NCBI RefSeq assembly: GCF_001509475.1
Contig: NZ_LLZG01000387.1
Coordinates: 7,748-71,747, forward strand
Reading direction: 5' to 3'
DNA: 64,000 nt
Origin: Streptomyces regalis
GTDB lineage: Bacteria > Actinomycetota > Actinomycetes > Streptomycetales > Streptomycetaceae
Shown: piece after piece, positions 15,823-24,058 of the stretch
Position numbering within the stretch: the stretch's first letter is position 1
How the letters are laid out: each line of letters begins with the position of its first letter
Notes under the pieces: model-generated
The model's database searches: none
Told to the model about the DNA's origin: nothing
Seen by the model: the letters and a program-made list of their open reading frames with translations, nothing else
Position numbers and translations under genes: made by a program

Positions 15823-17397
15823 ATGGCTACTGTCACTCAACGGGGTGCCGTACAAGGTGATCCCCGCCGCTGGTGGGCGCTGGGCGCCCTGGTCGCGAGC
15901 ATGCTCGTCCTCGGTTTCGACCTGACGATCCTGAACGTGGCGCTGCCCACGATGGCCGGGCAACTCGGGGCGAGCAGCGGCGAGTTGCAGTGGATCGTCG
16001 ACTCGTACGTCGTCGTGTTCGCGGCGCTGATGCTCCCCGCCGGGCTGCTCGGCGACCGCTTCGGGCGGCGCAGGATGCTGATCGCGGGGCTCGTGGTCTT
16101 CCTCGCCGGATCCCTGTTCGGCACTGTCGTCGACACCCCGGAGCTGGTCATCGCCGCCCGTTCGGTCATGGGCCTCGGGGCCACGCTGGTGATCCCGCTC
16201 GGCCTGTCCGTGCTGCCGTCGATGTTCGGCGAGGAGGAGCGCGGCAAAGCGGTCGCCGCGGTCACCGCCTCCATGGCCGCGGGAATGCCGCTCGGGCCGC
16301 TCGTCGGCGGGCTGCTGCTGGACCACTACTGGTGGGGCTCGATCTTCCTGATCAACATCCCGATGGCCGCCATCGGGATCATCGCCTGCCTCTTCCTGCT
16401 GCCCGAGTCCCGCGACCCGTCCTCACCCCGGGTCGACACCCTGTCCACCGCGTTCAGCGCGTTCGGGCTCGGCGCCCTGGTGTTCGGCATCATCGAGGCA
16501 CCCGAACGCGGCTGGGGCAGCGCTGTCGTGCTCGGCTCGTTCGCGATGGCCGCGGCGCTGCTCGCCGGGCTGGTCCTGCGCGAGCGGCGGGCCGTACGCC
16601 CCATGCTCGACCTGAAGCTGCTCGCCCACCGCGGTTTCCTGTTCAACAGCCTCGCCGCGACGCTCGGCACCTTCGTCTTCTCCGGGCTGCTGTTCATGCT
16701 CCCGACGTATCTGCAGGAGGTCGGCGGCAGCGACGCCTTCGGCACCGGGCTCAGGCTGCTGCCGATGATGGGCGGCCTCATGGTCTCCGCGCGGGCCAGC
16801 ACCGCCCTCGTCCAGCCGATGGGACCGCGCCCGGTGGTCACCGCAGGCCTGGTGGTGCTGTGCTTCGCCGCCCTGCTCGGCTCGCGGACCGACACCGGCA
16901 GCGACTACGGCTTCACCGCGCTGTGGCTGACCATCGCCGGCCTGGGCTTCGGCCTGGCGATGGTGCCGGCGATGGACGCGGCGCTCGGCGGCATCCCCGC
17001 CGACGAGGCGGGCAGCGGCTCGGGGCTGCTGATGACGCTGCGGCAGGTGGGCGGCGCCATCGGCATCGCACTGCTGGGCAGCCTGGTCGCGGGCGCCTAC
17101 GGCGACCGGATCGACACCGGCGGCCTTCCCGAGGCGGCCGCGGACGCGGCGCGCGACTCGCTCAGCGGCGCTCACGCCGTCGCCGAGCAGCTCGGCCTGC
17201 CCGCCCTCGCCCGCTCCGCCGACGCCGCGTACGTGGACGGCATGGCCACGGTGCTGGTCGTCTGCGGCATCGCCGCCCTGGTGACGGCGGCACTGACGGC
17301 GCTGCTGCTGCCGAACACACGGCCCGCCGAACCGGCCCGGCAGGAAGAGCCCCCGGCTCCGGTCGTGGTCCCCCGGGAGGCCGATGAACGACAATGA
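15823..17397 (+). CDS. MFS drug exporter, DHA2 (14-helix, EmrB/QacA) family
   Basis: A 524-residue inner-membrane antiporter with 14 predicted helices. Family motifs are DLTILNVALPTMAGQLGAS in helix 1 (motif D1), LPAGLLGDRFGRRRMLIAG in loop 2-3 (motif A), and MGLGATLVIPLGLSVLPSMF. Motif C (AVTASMAAGMPLGPLVGGLL) in helix 5 is the antiporter signature. It probably exports a hydrophobic or cationic toxic compound using proton motive force. The gene sits under a TTGACA promoter with an overlapping palindrome. Its stop overlaps the TetR start (ATGA, 17394-17397), so exporter and repressor are made from one message as an autoregulated unit. Confidence 0.93.
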   Translation: MATVTQRGAVQGDPRRWWALGALVASMLVLGFDLTILNVALPTMAGQLGASSGELQWIVDSYVVVFAALMLPAGLLGDRFGRRRMLIAGLVVFLAGSLFGTVVDTPELVIAARSVMGLGATLVIPLGLSVLPSMFGEEERGKAVAAVTASMAAGMPLGPLVGGLLLDHYWWGSIFLINIPMAAIGIIACLFLLPESRDPSSPRVDTLSTAFSAFGLGALVFGIIEAPERGWGSAVVLGSFAMAAALLAGLVLRERRAVRPMLDLKLLAHRGFLFNSLAATLGTFVFSGLLFMLPTYLQEVGGSDAFGTGLRLLPMMGGLMVSARASTALVQPMGPRPVVTAGLVVLCFAALLGSRTDTGSDYGFTALWLTIAGLGFGLAMVPAMDAALGGIPADEAGSGSGLLMTLRQVGGAIGIALLGSLVAGAYGDRIDTGGLPEAAADAARDSLSGAHAVAEQLGLPALARSADAAYVDGMATVLVVCGIAALVTAALTALLLPNTRPAEPARQEEPPAPVVVPREADERQ

Positions 17398-18095
17398 GCG
17401 ACATGACCACGGCACGAACCCCTGTTCCCGACGCGGCTCGCCATCTGAGCCTGCGGGAGCGCAAGAAGATCAAGACGCGCATCGCCATCAGGGACGCCAC
17501 CTACGCCCTGATCAGGGAGCAGGGGTACGAGGCCACCACCGTCGAGCAGATCGCGGAGCGCGCCGAGGTCTCGCCGAGCACCGTCTTCCGTTACTTCCCC
17601 ACCAAGGAGGACATCGTCCTGACGGACGAGTACGACCCGCTGGTGGAGGACCTGCTGCGGGAACGGCCCGAGGACGAGCCGGTCCTGGAGTCGCTGCGCT
17701 GGTCGGTCCGCAAGGCGCTGACCATGGCGCTCGCCGACAGCCCGAACTTCGAGCAGGACGAGATGATCCTGCGCACCCGGCTCATGGTCGAGGTCCCCGC
17801 GCTGCGCTCCCGCCTGATGGAGAGCATGTCCGTCACGGGCCGCCTGATGTGCCGGGTCCTGGCGGAACGCACCGGCCGTGACGAGAACGACCTGGAGGTG
17901 CGCGTCTACGCCATGGGCCTGATGGGGGCCATGCTGGAGACGATGATCTACTGGGTCGAGCACGACTTCGGCGACGACCTGCCGGAACTCATCGACCGCA
18001 CCCTGGCCACCTTCAAGGACCTCCCGAAACGGCAGGCCGCACCGCCGCAGCCCGCAAAAGGGCAGGCCCCCGGCCCGGGCCCCATGACATCCTGA
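17394..18095 (+). CDS. TetR-family repressor of the upstream exporter
   Basis: A 233-residue regulator. The N-terminal helix-turn-helix spans about 22-68 (KIKTRIAIRDATYALIREQG, then TVEQIAERAEVSPSTVFRYF and the FPTKEDIV stop of helix 4). The C-terminal ligand domain (DEPVLESLRWSVRKALTMAL onward) resembles the MftR-type C-terminal fold. It is translationally coupled to the MFS gene by a 4-bp overlap. It very likely binds the TGAGAG-CTA-CTCTCA palindrome before that gene and is released by a substrate of the pump. The ligand is unknown. Confidence 0.92.
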   Translation: MSDMTTARTPVPDAARHLSLRERKKIKTRIAIRDATYALIREQGYEATTVEQIAERAEVSPSTVFRYFPTKEDIVLTDEYDPLVEDLLRERPEDEPVLESLRWSVRKALTMALADSPNFEQDEMILRTRLMVEVPALRSRLMESMSVTGRLMCRVLAERTGRDENDLEVRVYAMGLMGAMLETMIYWVEHDFGDDLPELIDRTLATFKDLPKRQAAPPQPAKGQAPGPGPMTS

Positions 18096-18099
18096 CCAG

Positions 18100-18816
18100 G
18101 TGAACGGACCCGAGATCCACGTCGAGTTCGCCCCCGAGCTGGCCCTGTTCGTCCAGCGTGCGCTGCGCCGGACGCTCGTCACCGACGGCGTCTCGTCCCT
18201 GGGCCACGTCGTCGAGTCGGCCGGCGTCCCGCTGACCGAGGTCGGCGCCCTGTGGGTCGACGGCCGCGAGGTTCCGACGTCATACGTCCCCTCAGCCGGC
18301 GACCGGGTGGAGGTCCGGCCCGTCGAGCGCCCCCAGCGGGTGCCCGGCGCTCCCCTGCGCTTCCTCCTCGACGTCCACCTCGGCACCCTCGCCCGCCGCC
18401 TGCGTCTGCTCGGCGTGGACACGGCGTACGAGTCGACGGACATCGGCGACCCGGCGCTCGCCGCCCGCTCGGCCGCCGAGCAGCGGGTGATGCTGAGCCG
18501 GGACCGGGGCCTGCTGCGCCGGCGTGAGCTGTGGGCCGGCGCGTTCGTCTACAGCACCCGGCCTGAGGAGCAGCTCCAGGACGTCCTGGACCGGTTCCGG
18601 CCCGACCTGCGCCCCTGGACGCGCTGCACCGCCTGCAACGGGCTGCTCAAGGAGGCCACCAAGGACGAGGTGGCGGACCAGCTGGAGGGCGGCACGCAGC
18701 GGTCGTACGACGTCTTCGCGCAGTGCACCCAGTGCGGGCGCGCGTACTGGAAGGGCGCGCACCACGAACAGCTGGTGGCCATCGTGGAGCGCGCCCTCAC
18801 CGACTACGCGAGCTGA
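18100..18816 (+). CDS. Mut7-C RNase domain protein with N-terminal ubiquitin-like domain
   Basis: A 238-residue protein starting at GTG 18100, four bases after the TetR stop. Residues 1-78 form a Mut7-C ubiquitin-like/ThiS-like beta-grasp (FAPELALFVQRALRRTLVTD, then GDRVEVRPV). Residues about 86-236 form the Mut7-C PIN-type RNase: RFLLDVHLGTLARRLRLLGV with the first catalytic Asp, then VMLSRDRGLLRR. A zinc ribbon follows with two CxxC pairs (RCTACNGLL near 182 and QCTQCGRAYWKG near 207). The family is inferred to be a metal-dependent RNase; the substrate is not known. Confidence 0.9.
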   Translation: MNGPEIHVEFAPELALFVQRALRRTLVTDGVSSLGHVVESAGVPLTEVGALWVDGREVPTSYVPSAGDRVEVRPVERPQRVPGAPLRFLLDVHLGTLARRLRLLGVDTAYESTDIGDPALAARSAAEQRVMLSRDRGLLRRRELWAGAFVYSTRPEEQLQDVLDRFRPDLRPWTRCTACNGLLKEATKDEVADQLEGGTQRSYDVFAQCTQCGRAYWKGAHHEQLVAIVERALTDYAS

Positions 18817-18828
18817 ACGAGCGGAAAG

Positions 18829-21228
18829 CTAACGCCTGCTCACATCACCCTTCCCGCAGGCGATTCCGTCCCCGTTCCGGTCCAGCCGCAGCGGGTCGTC
18901 CCTGCCGTTGACCTTCAGGCGGCCGTAGTCGTTCGCCTTCAGCCAGTCGCAGCGGGACTTCGTCGTCGCCTTCACGGTCGGCGGGAACGCCGTCGGCACG
19001 CAGACGTTGATCGAGCCGTAGTGGCGGTCGCAGCCGGAGACGGTCGGGCTGACCTTCTGGGACTTCCGCTTCTTGCCGGGGCCCGTGACCTTGCCCTTGA
19101 GGTCGTCGGCGAAGTCGTGGAGGTGTGCCGAGGCGTCCGCGGCGGACAGGGCCTGCGGGCCTTGGAGGTGTACCCACTTGGCCACGGACGGGATGCCGTT
19201 GGCGTCGACCGCGAAGAGCATGTACCAGCCGGGCGGGGCCAGGTTGGGGTTGCTCGTGACGTTCAGGTCGATGTTGTTGCCATCCACCGACAGCGGCAGG
19301 TCGACGAAGCGCTGGTTCGGGTCGGAGGAGTGGGTGACCGCGGCCGGGCGGATCAGCTCGGCCTTGGCGATGGGCCGGTCGACGGTGATCCGCTGGGTGT
19401 CGCCGTATGTCCACTCGGTGTCGATGACCGAAGTGATCGTCGGGCGCTCGCCCTTGAGGAGATAGGGCGGGGTGTAGATCGACACGTCGTGGTTCCAGGA
19501 GCCGTTGCCCGGGTTGTCGCCCGTGGTCATCACGCGGCCGTCCGGCAGGAGGAAGGCGGAGGAGTGGTAGCCGCGCTCCTCCGGGTCGGGCGCCACCGGG
19601 TCGAAGGTGTTGGTCGCCGGGTCGTAGAGAGACGACTCGTACACCGGGTCGGCCCGGTTGTGCAGCGCGCCGCCCGTCTCCAGGACCTTGCCGTCGGGCA
19701 GGAGTACGGCGGAGACGTACATCTTGCCCTGGTTGCCGGTCTCGGGGACCTTGCCGGCGCCGAGGTCGACGGTGCCCTGCGGGAGCGGCGGGCCGGCGAG
19801 GTAGGACGGGTTGGGCTGCTTGAGGTCGATGACGTCGGTGAGTCGGTTCGCGTCCGGGTTGGAGTCGATGTTGCCGCCGCCGAGGGTGAGGACCTTCTGG
19901 TCCTGGGCCGGGGGCAGCAGCACGCTCGCGGACTGGTCGCGCTCGTCCTTGTTCTGGAGGCCGGGGATCTGGGTGACCGTGTTGGCGTCGTAGTCGTAGA
20001 TCGCGCTGCCCGTGCCCGGGATGTTGTTGCCGAAGACATGGCTGCCGGAGTAGAAGAGGCGGCCGTCCTGCATGAGGATCATCGACGGGTACAGGCCCCA
20101 GTACGACCAGGTCTGGTTGACCTTCCACAGCGGCTGCCACTGCTGCTCGGCCTGCGAGAACAGCTCGGCGGTCACCGAGCCGGTGGAGTCCTCGCGCAGG
20201 CCGCCGAAGGAGATGACGTCACCGTTGCCGAGGACCGTCGCCGACGGGTACCAGTGGCCGTCGTTCATGTCGTTCGTCTTGCTGTACGTCGCGGTGGCCG
20301 GGTCGAAGACGTACGAGTCCTTGAACCCCTCGTAGCCGTGCCCGCCCGGCACCGGATACGCCTTGTTGCCGCTCATCACCAGCACCCGCCCGTCCTGCAG
20401 CTGGACGTGCCCGGCGCAGAACATGTCCTTCGGCGTGGGAATGACCTTGTAGGTGCCGTTGGCCGGGTCATACACCGCGCTCGTGAACGTCCCCGCGTTG
20501 AACTGCTCCTCGCTGTTGCCGGAGCCCGCGATCAGCAGCACCTTGCCGTTGTTGAGGACGACGGAGTGCATGGAGCGGACCGGGTTCTGCGTGGGGAGCA
20601 CGTCCCACTTGCCGTTCGCGCACTGCTCCGGGGCGCCCGTGCACACGGGGTCCGGGACCGGGTCGGCCACCTGCTCCATGGCGTAGTCGTCGGTGGTCGC
20701 CGAGCCGGTGCCGTACACGGAGACACCCCAGGTGATGCGATCGGTGCCGGCCGGGACCTCGGGGGTGCGGACCGTGGCCTGGGTCCAACTCGACTGCATC
20801 TCCAGCGTCTTGAGATCGCTCCAGTACTGCCAGCCGGCGGTGGTGTCATGCCGGAACAGGGTGATGTTCGCGTCCGGCGTGGTCGTCTTGTACCAGAGCG
20901 ACAGGTCGTACTGCTTGCCCACGGTCACCACCGGCGCGCACTCCGTCGACTCGGTGATCAGCGCCTTGCGGTCACCGTCGACCCGGCGGGTGAGCGACAC
21001 CTTCATCGCCTTGGATCCGCTGTGGGCGTCACTCGTCGTCTCGAAGGTGAAGTCGTTGTCGCCCCAGCCGGACTTCTCCCAGCAGTACGGCATGTCGCCG
21101 GTGCCGGCGGTCTCGAAGCCGGGGTTCTTGATGAGGTTGGCGGCGGAGGCGGACTGGGGTGAGGAGAGGAGAAGGCCTCCGGTGAGGCCCATGACGGCCA
21201 ACAAGGCCGATCTCCGTCTGGATCTCAT
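18829..21228 (-). CDS. Secreted copper-radical oxidase (galactose/glyoxal oxidase-like) with Excalibur-type C-terminus
   Basis: About 799 residues from ATG 21228, with AAGGAG seven bases upstream. A Sec signal peptide (RRRSALLAVMGLTGGLLL, cut after SASA) leads to a carbohydrate-binding-like beta-sandwich (LIKNPGFETAGTGDMPYCWE). A seven-bladed kelch propeller follows, then an early-set/DUF1929 domain (PTITSVIDTEWTYG, PPGWYMLFAVDANGIPS). Galactose-oxidase copper ligands are all present: Cys271 (MFCAGHVQL) and Tyr327 (HWYPS) for the thioether cofactor, Tyr554-His555 (RGYHSSAF) and His633 (AVTHSSDPNQR). The tail ends with a calcium-binding Excalibur-like motif (DRNGDGIAC). It is coupled by ATGA overlap to three glycosyltransferases, so its substrate is probably their glycan. 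It is GlxA-like in logic. Confidence 0.88.
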   Translation of the reverse strand: MRSRRRSALLAVMGLTGGLLLSSPQSASAANLIKNPGFETAGTGDMPYCWEKSGWGDNDFTFETTSDAHSGSKAMKVSLTRRVDGDRKALITESTECAPVVTVGKQYDLSLWYKTTTPDANITLFRHDTTAGWQYWSDLKTLEMQSSWTQATVRTPEVPAGTDRITWGVSVYGTGSATTDDYAMEQVADPVPDPVCTGAPEQCANGKWDVLPTQNPVRSMHSVVLNNGKVLLIAGSGNSEEQFNAGTFTSAVYDPANGTYKVIPTPKDMFCAGHVQLQDGRVLVMSGNKAYPVPGGHGYEGFKDSYVFDPATATYSKTNDMNDGHWYPSATVLGNGDVISFGGLREDSTGSVTAELFSQAEQQWQPLWKVNQTWSYWGLYPSMILMQDGRLFYSGSHVFGNNIPGTGSAIYDYDANTVTQIPGLQNKDERDQSASVLLPPAQDQKVLTLGGGNIDSNPDANRLTDVIDLKQPNPSYLAGPPLPQGTVDLGAGKVPETGNQGKMYVSAVLLPDGKVLETGGALHNRADPVYESSLYDPATNTFDPVAPDPEERGYHSSAFLLPDGRVMTTGDNPGNGSWNHDVSIYTPPYLLKGERPTITSVIDTEWTYGDTQRITVDRPIAKAELIRPAAVTHSSDPNQRFVDLPLSVDGNNIDLNVTSNPNLAPPGWYMLFAVDANGIPSVAKWVHLQGPQALSAADASAHLHDFADDLKGKVTGPGKKRKSQKVSPTVSGCDRHYGSINVCVPTAFPPTVKATTKSRCDWLKANDYGRLKVNGRDDPLRLDRNGDGIACGKGDVSRR

Positions 21229-22406
21229 GCGGTACTCCTTGCTGTGCGGCTCCTGCGCGGCAGATAGACCAGCGCTTCGGTCCCGACGAAGCGCAGGACG
21301 AACGTGATGACCAGGGCGCACGCGGTGGCCGGCAGCACCGCCAGTCCGAACTGCCCCACCAGCAGCGCGATCAGCGGGATGCGCAGCACCAGGTCGGCGT
21401 TGGCGAGCAGCGCGAACCGTACGGTGCGGTCGGCCCAGTGGCGGTGCCGGCGGCGGTCGCGGAACAGCAGCTTCTCGATGAGCAGGAAGTTCCAGGCCAC
21501 GCCGAACTGGTTGGCGACGATCTCCGCGGGGAGGTAGTGCAGCCCGGCCTGGGTCATCGCCCACAGCGCGGCCAGGTTCGGCACGAAGCCGGTCAGCCCG
21601 ATCAGCCCGAACACGACCATCCGGGCCAGCGGGTCCGCCGTACGCAGCCCGGCGAGGTGCCGGAGGAAGCGGCGTCCCTCCGCCGCCGTGGACTTGGACT
21701 CCCCCGCGAACCGCTCCTGGAACACGAACGGCACCTCGGTGACCGCGCGCGGGCGGCTCCGCACGGCCAGCTCCAGCAGGATCTTGTAGCCGAGCGGCTT
21801 CAACGCCTGAGCGGTGATGTCGCTGCGGCGGATGGCGAAGAAGCCGCTCATCGGGTCGCTGATGCCGTGCAGCCGGCGCGGGAAGAGGGACTTGGTCAGC
21901 CAGGTCGCCGCCCGCGACACGACCACGCGGTAGCTGCCCGCGAGCCCGGCCCGGCTGCCGCCCTTGATGTACCGGGAGGCGACGACGAGCCCGGCGTTCG
22001 CGCGCTCACCGGTGGCGACCAGCTCCGGGACCAGGGACGGCGGATGCTGGCAGTCGCCGTCCATGACCACGATCCAGTCCGACCCGGCCGCCTTCATCCC
22101 CTCGACGACCGCGCCGCCGAGCCCGCCGACGGGGTCGTCCCGGTGGATGACGGTGACGGGGAACGGGCAGTCCTGGGCCGCCTCCTTGATGACCTGCGGG
22201 GTGTCGTCGGTGGAGTCGTCCACGAAGACGACCTCGCAGGGCAGCCGGGACGGCACCGACTCGGTGATCTGGTGCAGCAACTGCCGTACGTTCGCCGACT
22301 CGTTGAAGGTCGGTACGACGATGGTGACGGCACCCGGCTCGGCCACCTCTGAGGCCTCCACGGCCGGATCGCCCAGCTCCTCGCGGGCGGTGTATTCCTG
22401 GCTCAT
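21225..22406 (-). CDS. GT2 glycosyltransferase fused to a GtrA-type membrane domain
   Basis: A 393-residue protein starting at ATG 22406. Residues about 25-250 are a polyprenol-phosphate-sugar type GT2 domain: AVTIVVPTFNESANV, VVFVDDSTDDTP, the DxD-like VMDGDCQHPP and the SDPMSGFFAIRR acceptor region. Residues about 270-390 are a four-helix GtrA/DPMS-like membrane domain (MVVFGLIGLTGFVPNLAALW, then IVANQFGVAWNFLLIEKLLF). Such fusions load a sugar onto polyprenyl phosphate and move it across the membrane. The gene overlaps its neighbours by 4 bp on both sides and probably supplies the lipid-linked donor for the GT39 enzyme. Confidence 0.9.
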   Translation of the reverse strand: MSQEYTAREELGDPAVEASEVAEPGAVTIVVPTFNESANVRQLLHQITESVPSRLPCEVVFVDDSTDDTPQVIKEAAQDCPFPVTVIHRDDPVGGLGGAVVEGMKAAGSDWIVVMDGDCQHPPSLVPELVATGERANAGLVVASRYIKGGSRAGLAGSYRVVVSRAATWLTKSLFPRRLHGISDPMSGFFAIRRSDITAQALKPLGYKILLELAVRSRPRAVTEVPFVFQERFAGESKSTAAEGRRFLRHLAGLRTADPLARMVVFGLIGLTGFVPNLAALWAMTQAGLHYLPAEIVANQFGVAWNFLLIEKLLFRDRRRHRHWADRTVRFALLANADLVLRIPLIALLVGQFGLAVLPATACALVITFVLRFVGTEALVYLPRRSRTARSTA

Positions 22407-24058
22407 CGAACGCCTCCGGAGGCTGTCTGGATCTGGCGGATCTCGACGCGGTCCTCGCCGCTGCCGAACACGGCGACCGGCGTCGAGTGCTCCATGGCCG
22501 CCTTGACGTTGGGCAGCTCGACCGCGTCGCGCCGGACCGTCGGCGAGGCGACGACGTAGTCGAGGTCCTTCCAGCCGCGCGGCATCGTCTTCGTCACGGC
22601 CGGGTCGAGGTCGGCCTTGTAGAACCAGATGGCACCGCGCCCTGGCTCGTAGCCCGCGTGCACCAGGTCCAGCCACAGCGCGTCGTCGACGAGCACCCGG
22701 GTGTCCTCGGGGTCCGCCACCTCGGTGGACAGCCACTTCGAGGCCGCCTGGTAGGGCGCGTTGGCGTCGGCGGTGACGGCGGTGCGGTCGCCGTCGTACC
22801 AGCGCGGGACGACATAGGCGCCGGCGGCGATCGCGAGGACGGCCGCGAGGGCGTACCGCCCGCCGGTGACGTACCGCGTCTCGGCCTCGGAGCGCCGGCG
22901 CCGCAGTACGGCGTGGGCGACGGAGGCCGTTCCTCCGGCGAGGACGAGGGCGAGGAACGGGAGCGCCTGGATGACGTACATCGCGGGCAGGTAGCCGCTG
23001 GGGCGCATGGCCACCAGGGCGAGGATCACCACCGCGAACGACGGTCCGGCGAGCGCCCGGGCGGTGACCGACCAGCGCCAGGTGACCAGGAGCAGCAGGC
23101 CGCCCGCGAGGCCGCCGAGGATGAGGACGCGGTCGTAGTAGAGCCAGGAGTGCAGAACGCCGTGGGAGCCGGAACCCTGGTCGAGGATGAAACCCGACCC
23201 CGGCCTGGTCATCTGGTACTTGATGCCGTCCCACAGCGAGACGTGCCCGCTGCCCGAGAACAGCTCGCCCTTCAGCAGGGCGAACAGGGGATACGCGAGG
23301 CCGATCAGCACGCATGCGGTGACCGCGCCGGTCAGGGCGAACTTACGGGTGTCGCGGTGGCTGTGCCGCCACATGGTGACGAGGACCGCCGGGAGGACGA
23401 AGAGCATCGTCTCCTTGGTCAGCACGGCCGTGGCGGCCGCGATCCCGGCGCCGAAGTGGTGCCAGAGGTGGCGGCTCGGGGAGGCGGCGAGGGCGAAGGC
23501 GAGGAGCGTCCACATCACCGCGAGGTTGTCGAGGAAGATCTCCCGCTGGAGGACCACCGACAGGGGCGAAAGCCCGAACAGGACCATGCCGAGCCCGGCC
23601 GCCCAGCGCGGCAGGGACAGCCGCCGCCCGAGGACGTACACCAGGACCGCGCTGACCGCGCTGACGACCAGCATCGCGGCGCGCATGGTGCCGACGGTCA
23701 TCGACTCGGGGCTGAGGGCCGCCGGTATCCAGGTCAGCAGGGCTATCTGGATCCAGCCGAGGGGCGGGTGGTCGTACCAGTAGGTGTAGTGGGCGAGGCC
23801 CCGGCCCTCCTGGACCGCCCAGGCCTGGGCGAGGTAGGTGCCCTCGTCGTCGCTGAGGGTGGGGTAGTCGGCGATGTTCCAGCCCTGGACGACGAGGATC
23901 GCGACGAGGAGGACGCCGCACAGGATCAGGTCGGGGCGGGAGGAGCGGCGGCGGAGACGGTTCGACGGGTCCGTTCGGCCGATCGAACGCGTTTCAGGGA
24001 CAGCTTGTCTCTGCGCGGGGACCTGGGGAGTGGTCACCGCGGGAAGGGTGGAGGTCAC
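22403..24058 (-). CDS. GT39/ArnT-like membrane glycosyltransferase
   Basis: A 551-residue polytopic enzyme with about 11 membrane helices after a cytoplasmic N-terminus. The catalytic acidic motif of the PMT/ArnT (GT-C) fold is at the end of helix 1: YPTLSDDEGTYLAQAWAVQE near 71. YWYDHPPLGWIQIALL near 93 and LQREIFLDNLAVMW near 170 are the next conserved loops. A C-terminal extracytoplasmic domain (RVLVDDALWLDLVHAGYEPG) follows. It would transfer a sugar from a polyprenyl-phosphate donor to an exported acceptor. Start and stop both overlap neighbouring genes by ATGA, placing it between the GT2 polymerase and the GT2/GtrA donor synthase. Confidence 0.88.
   Translation of the reverse strand: MTSTLPAVTTPQVPAQRQAVPETRSIGRTDPSNRLRRRSSRPDLILCGVLLVAILVVQGWNIADYPTLSDDEGTYLAQAWAVQEGRGLAHYTYWYDHPPLGWIQIALLTWIPAALSPESMTVGTMRAAMLVVSAVSAVLVYVLGRRLSLPRWAAGLGMVLFGLSPLSVVLQREIFLDNLAVMWTLLAFALAASPSRHLWHHFGAGIAAATAVLTKETMLFVLPAVLVTMWRHSHRDTRKFALTGAVTACVLIGLAYPLFALLKGELFSGSGHVSLWDGIKYQMTRPGSGFILDQGSGSHGVLHSWLYYDRVLILGGLAGGLLLLVTWRWSVTARALAGPSFAVVILALVAMRPSGYLPAMYVIQALPFLALVLAGGTASVAHAVLRRRRSEAETRYVTGGRYALAAVLAIAAGAYVVPRWYDGDRTAVTADANAPYQAASKWLSTEVADPEDTRVLVDDALWLDLVHAGYEPGRGAIWFYKADLDPAVTKTMPRGWKDLDYVVASPTVRRDAVELPNVKAAMEHSTPVAVFGSGEDRVEIRQIQTASGGVR

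Noticed and set aside
18829..21228. Reading the kelch oxidase as a structural Kelch protein only
   Set aside because: All five galactose-oxidase copper and cofactor residues (Cys271, Tyr327, Tyr554, His555, His633) are present in the expected order, so an enzyme is the better call.
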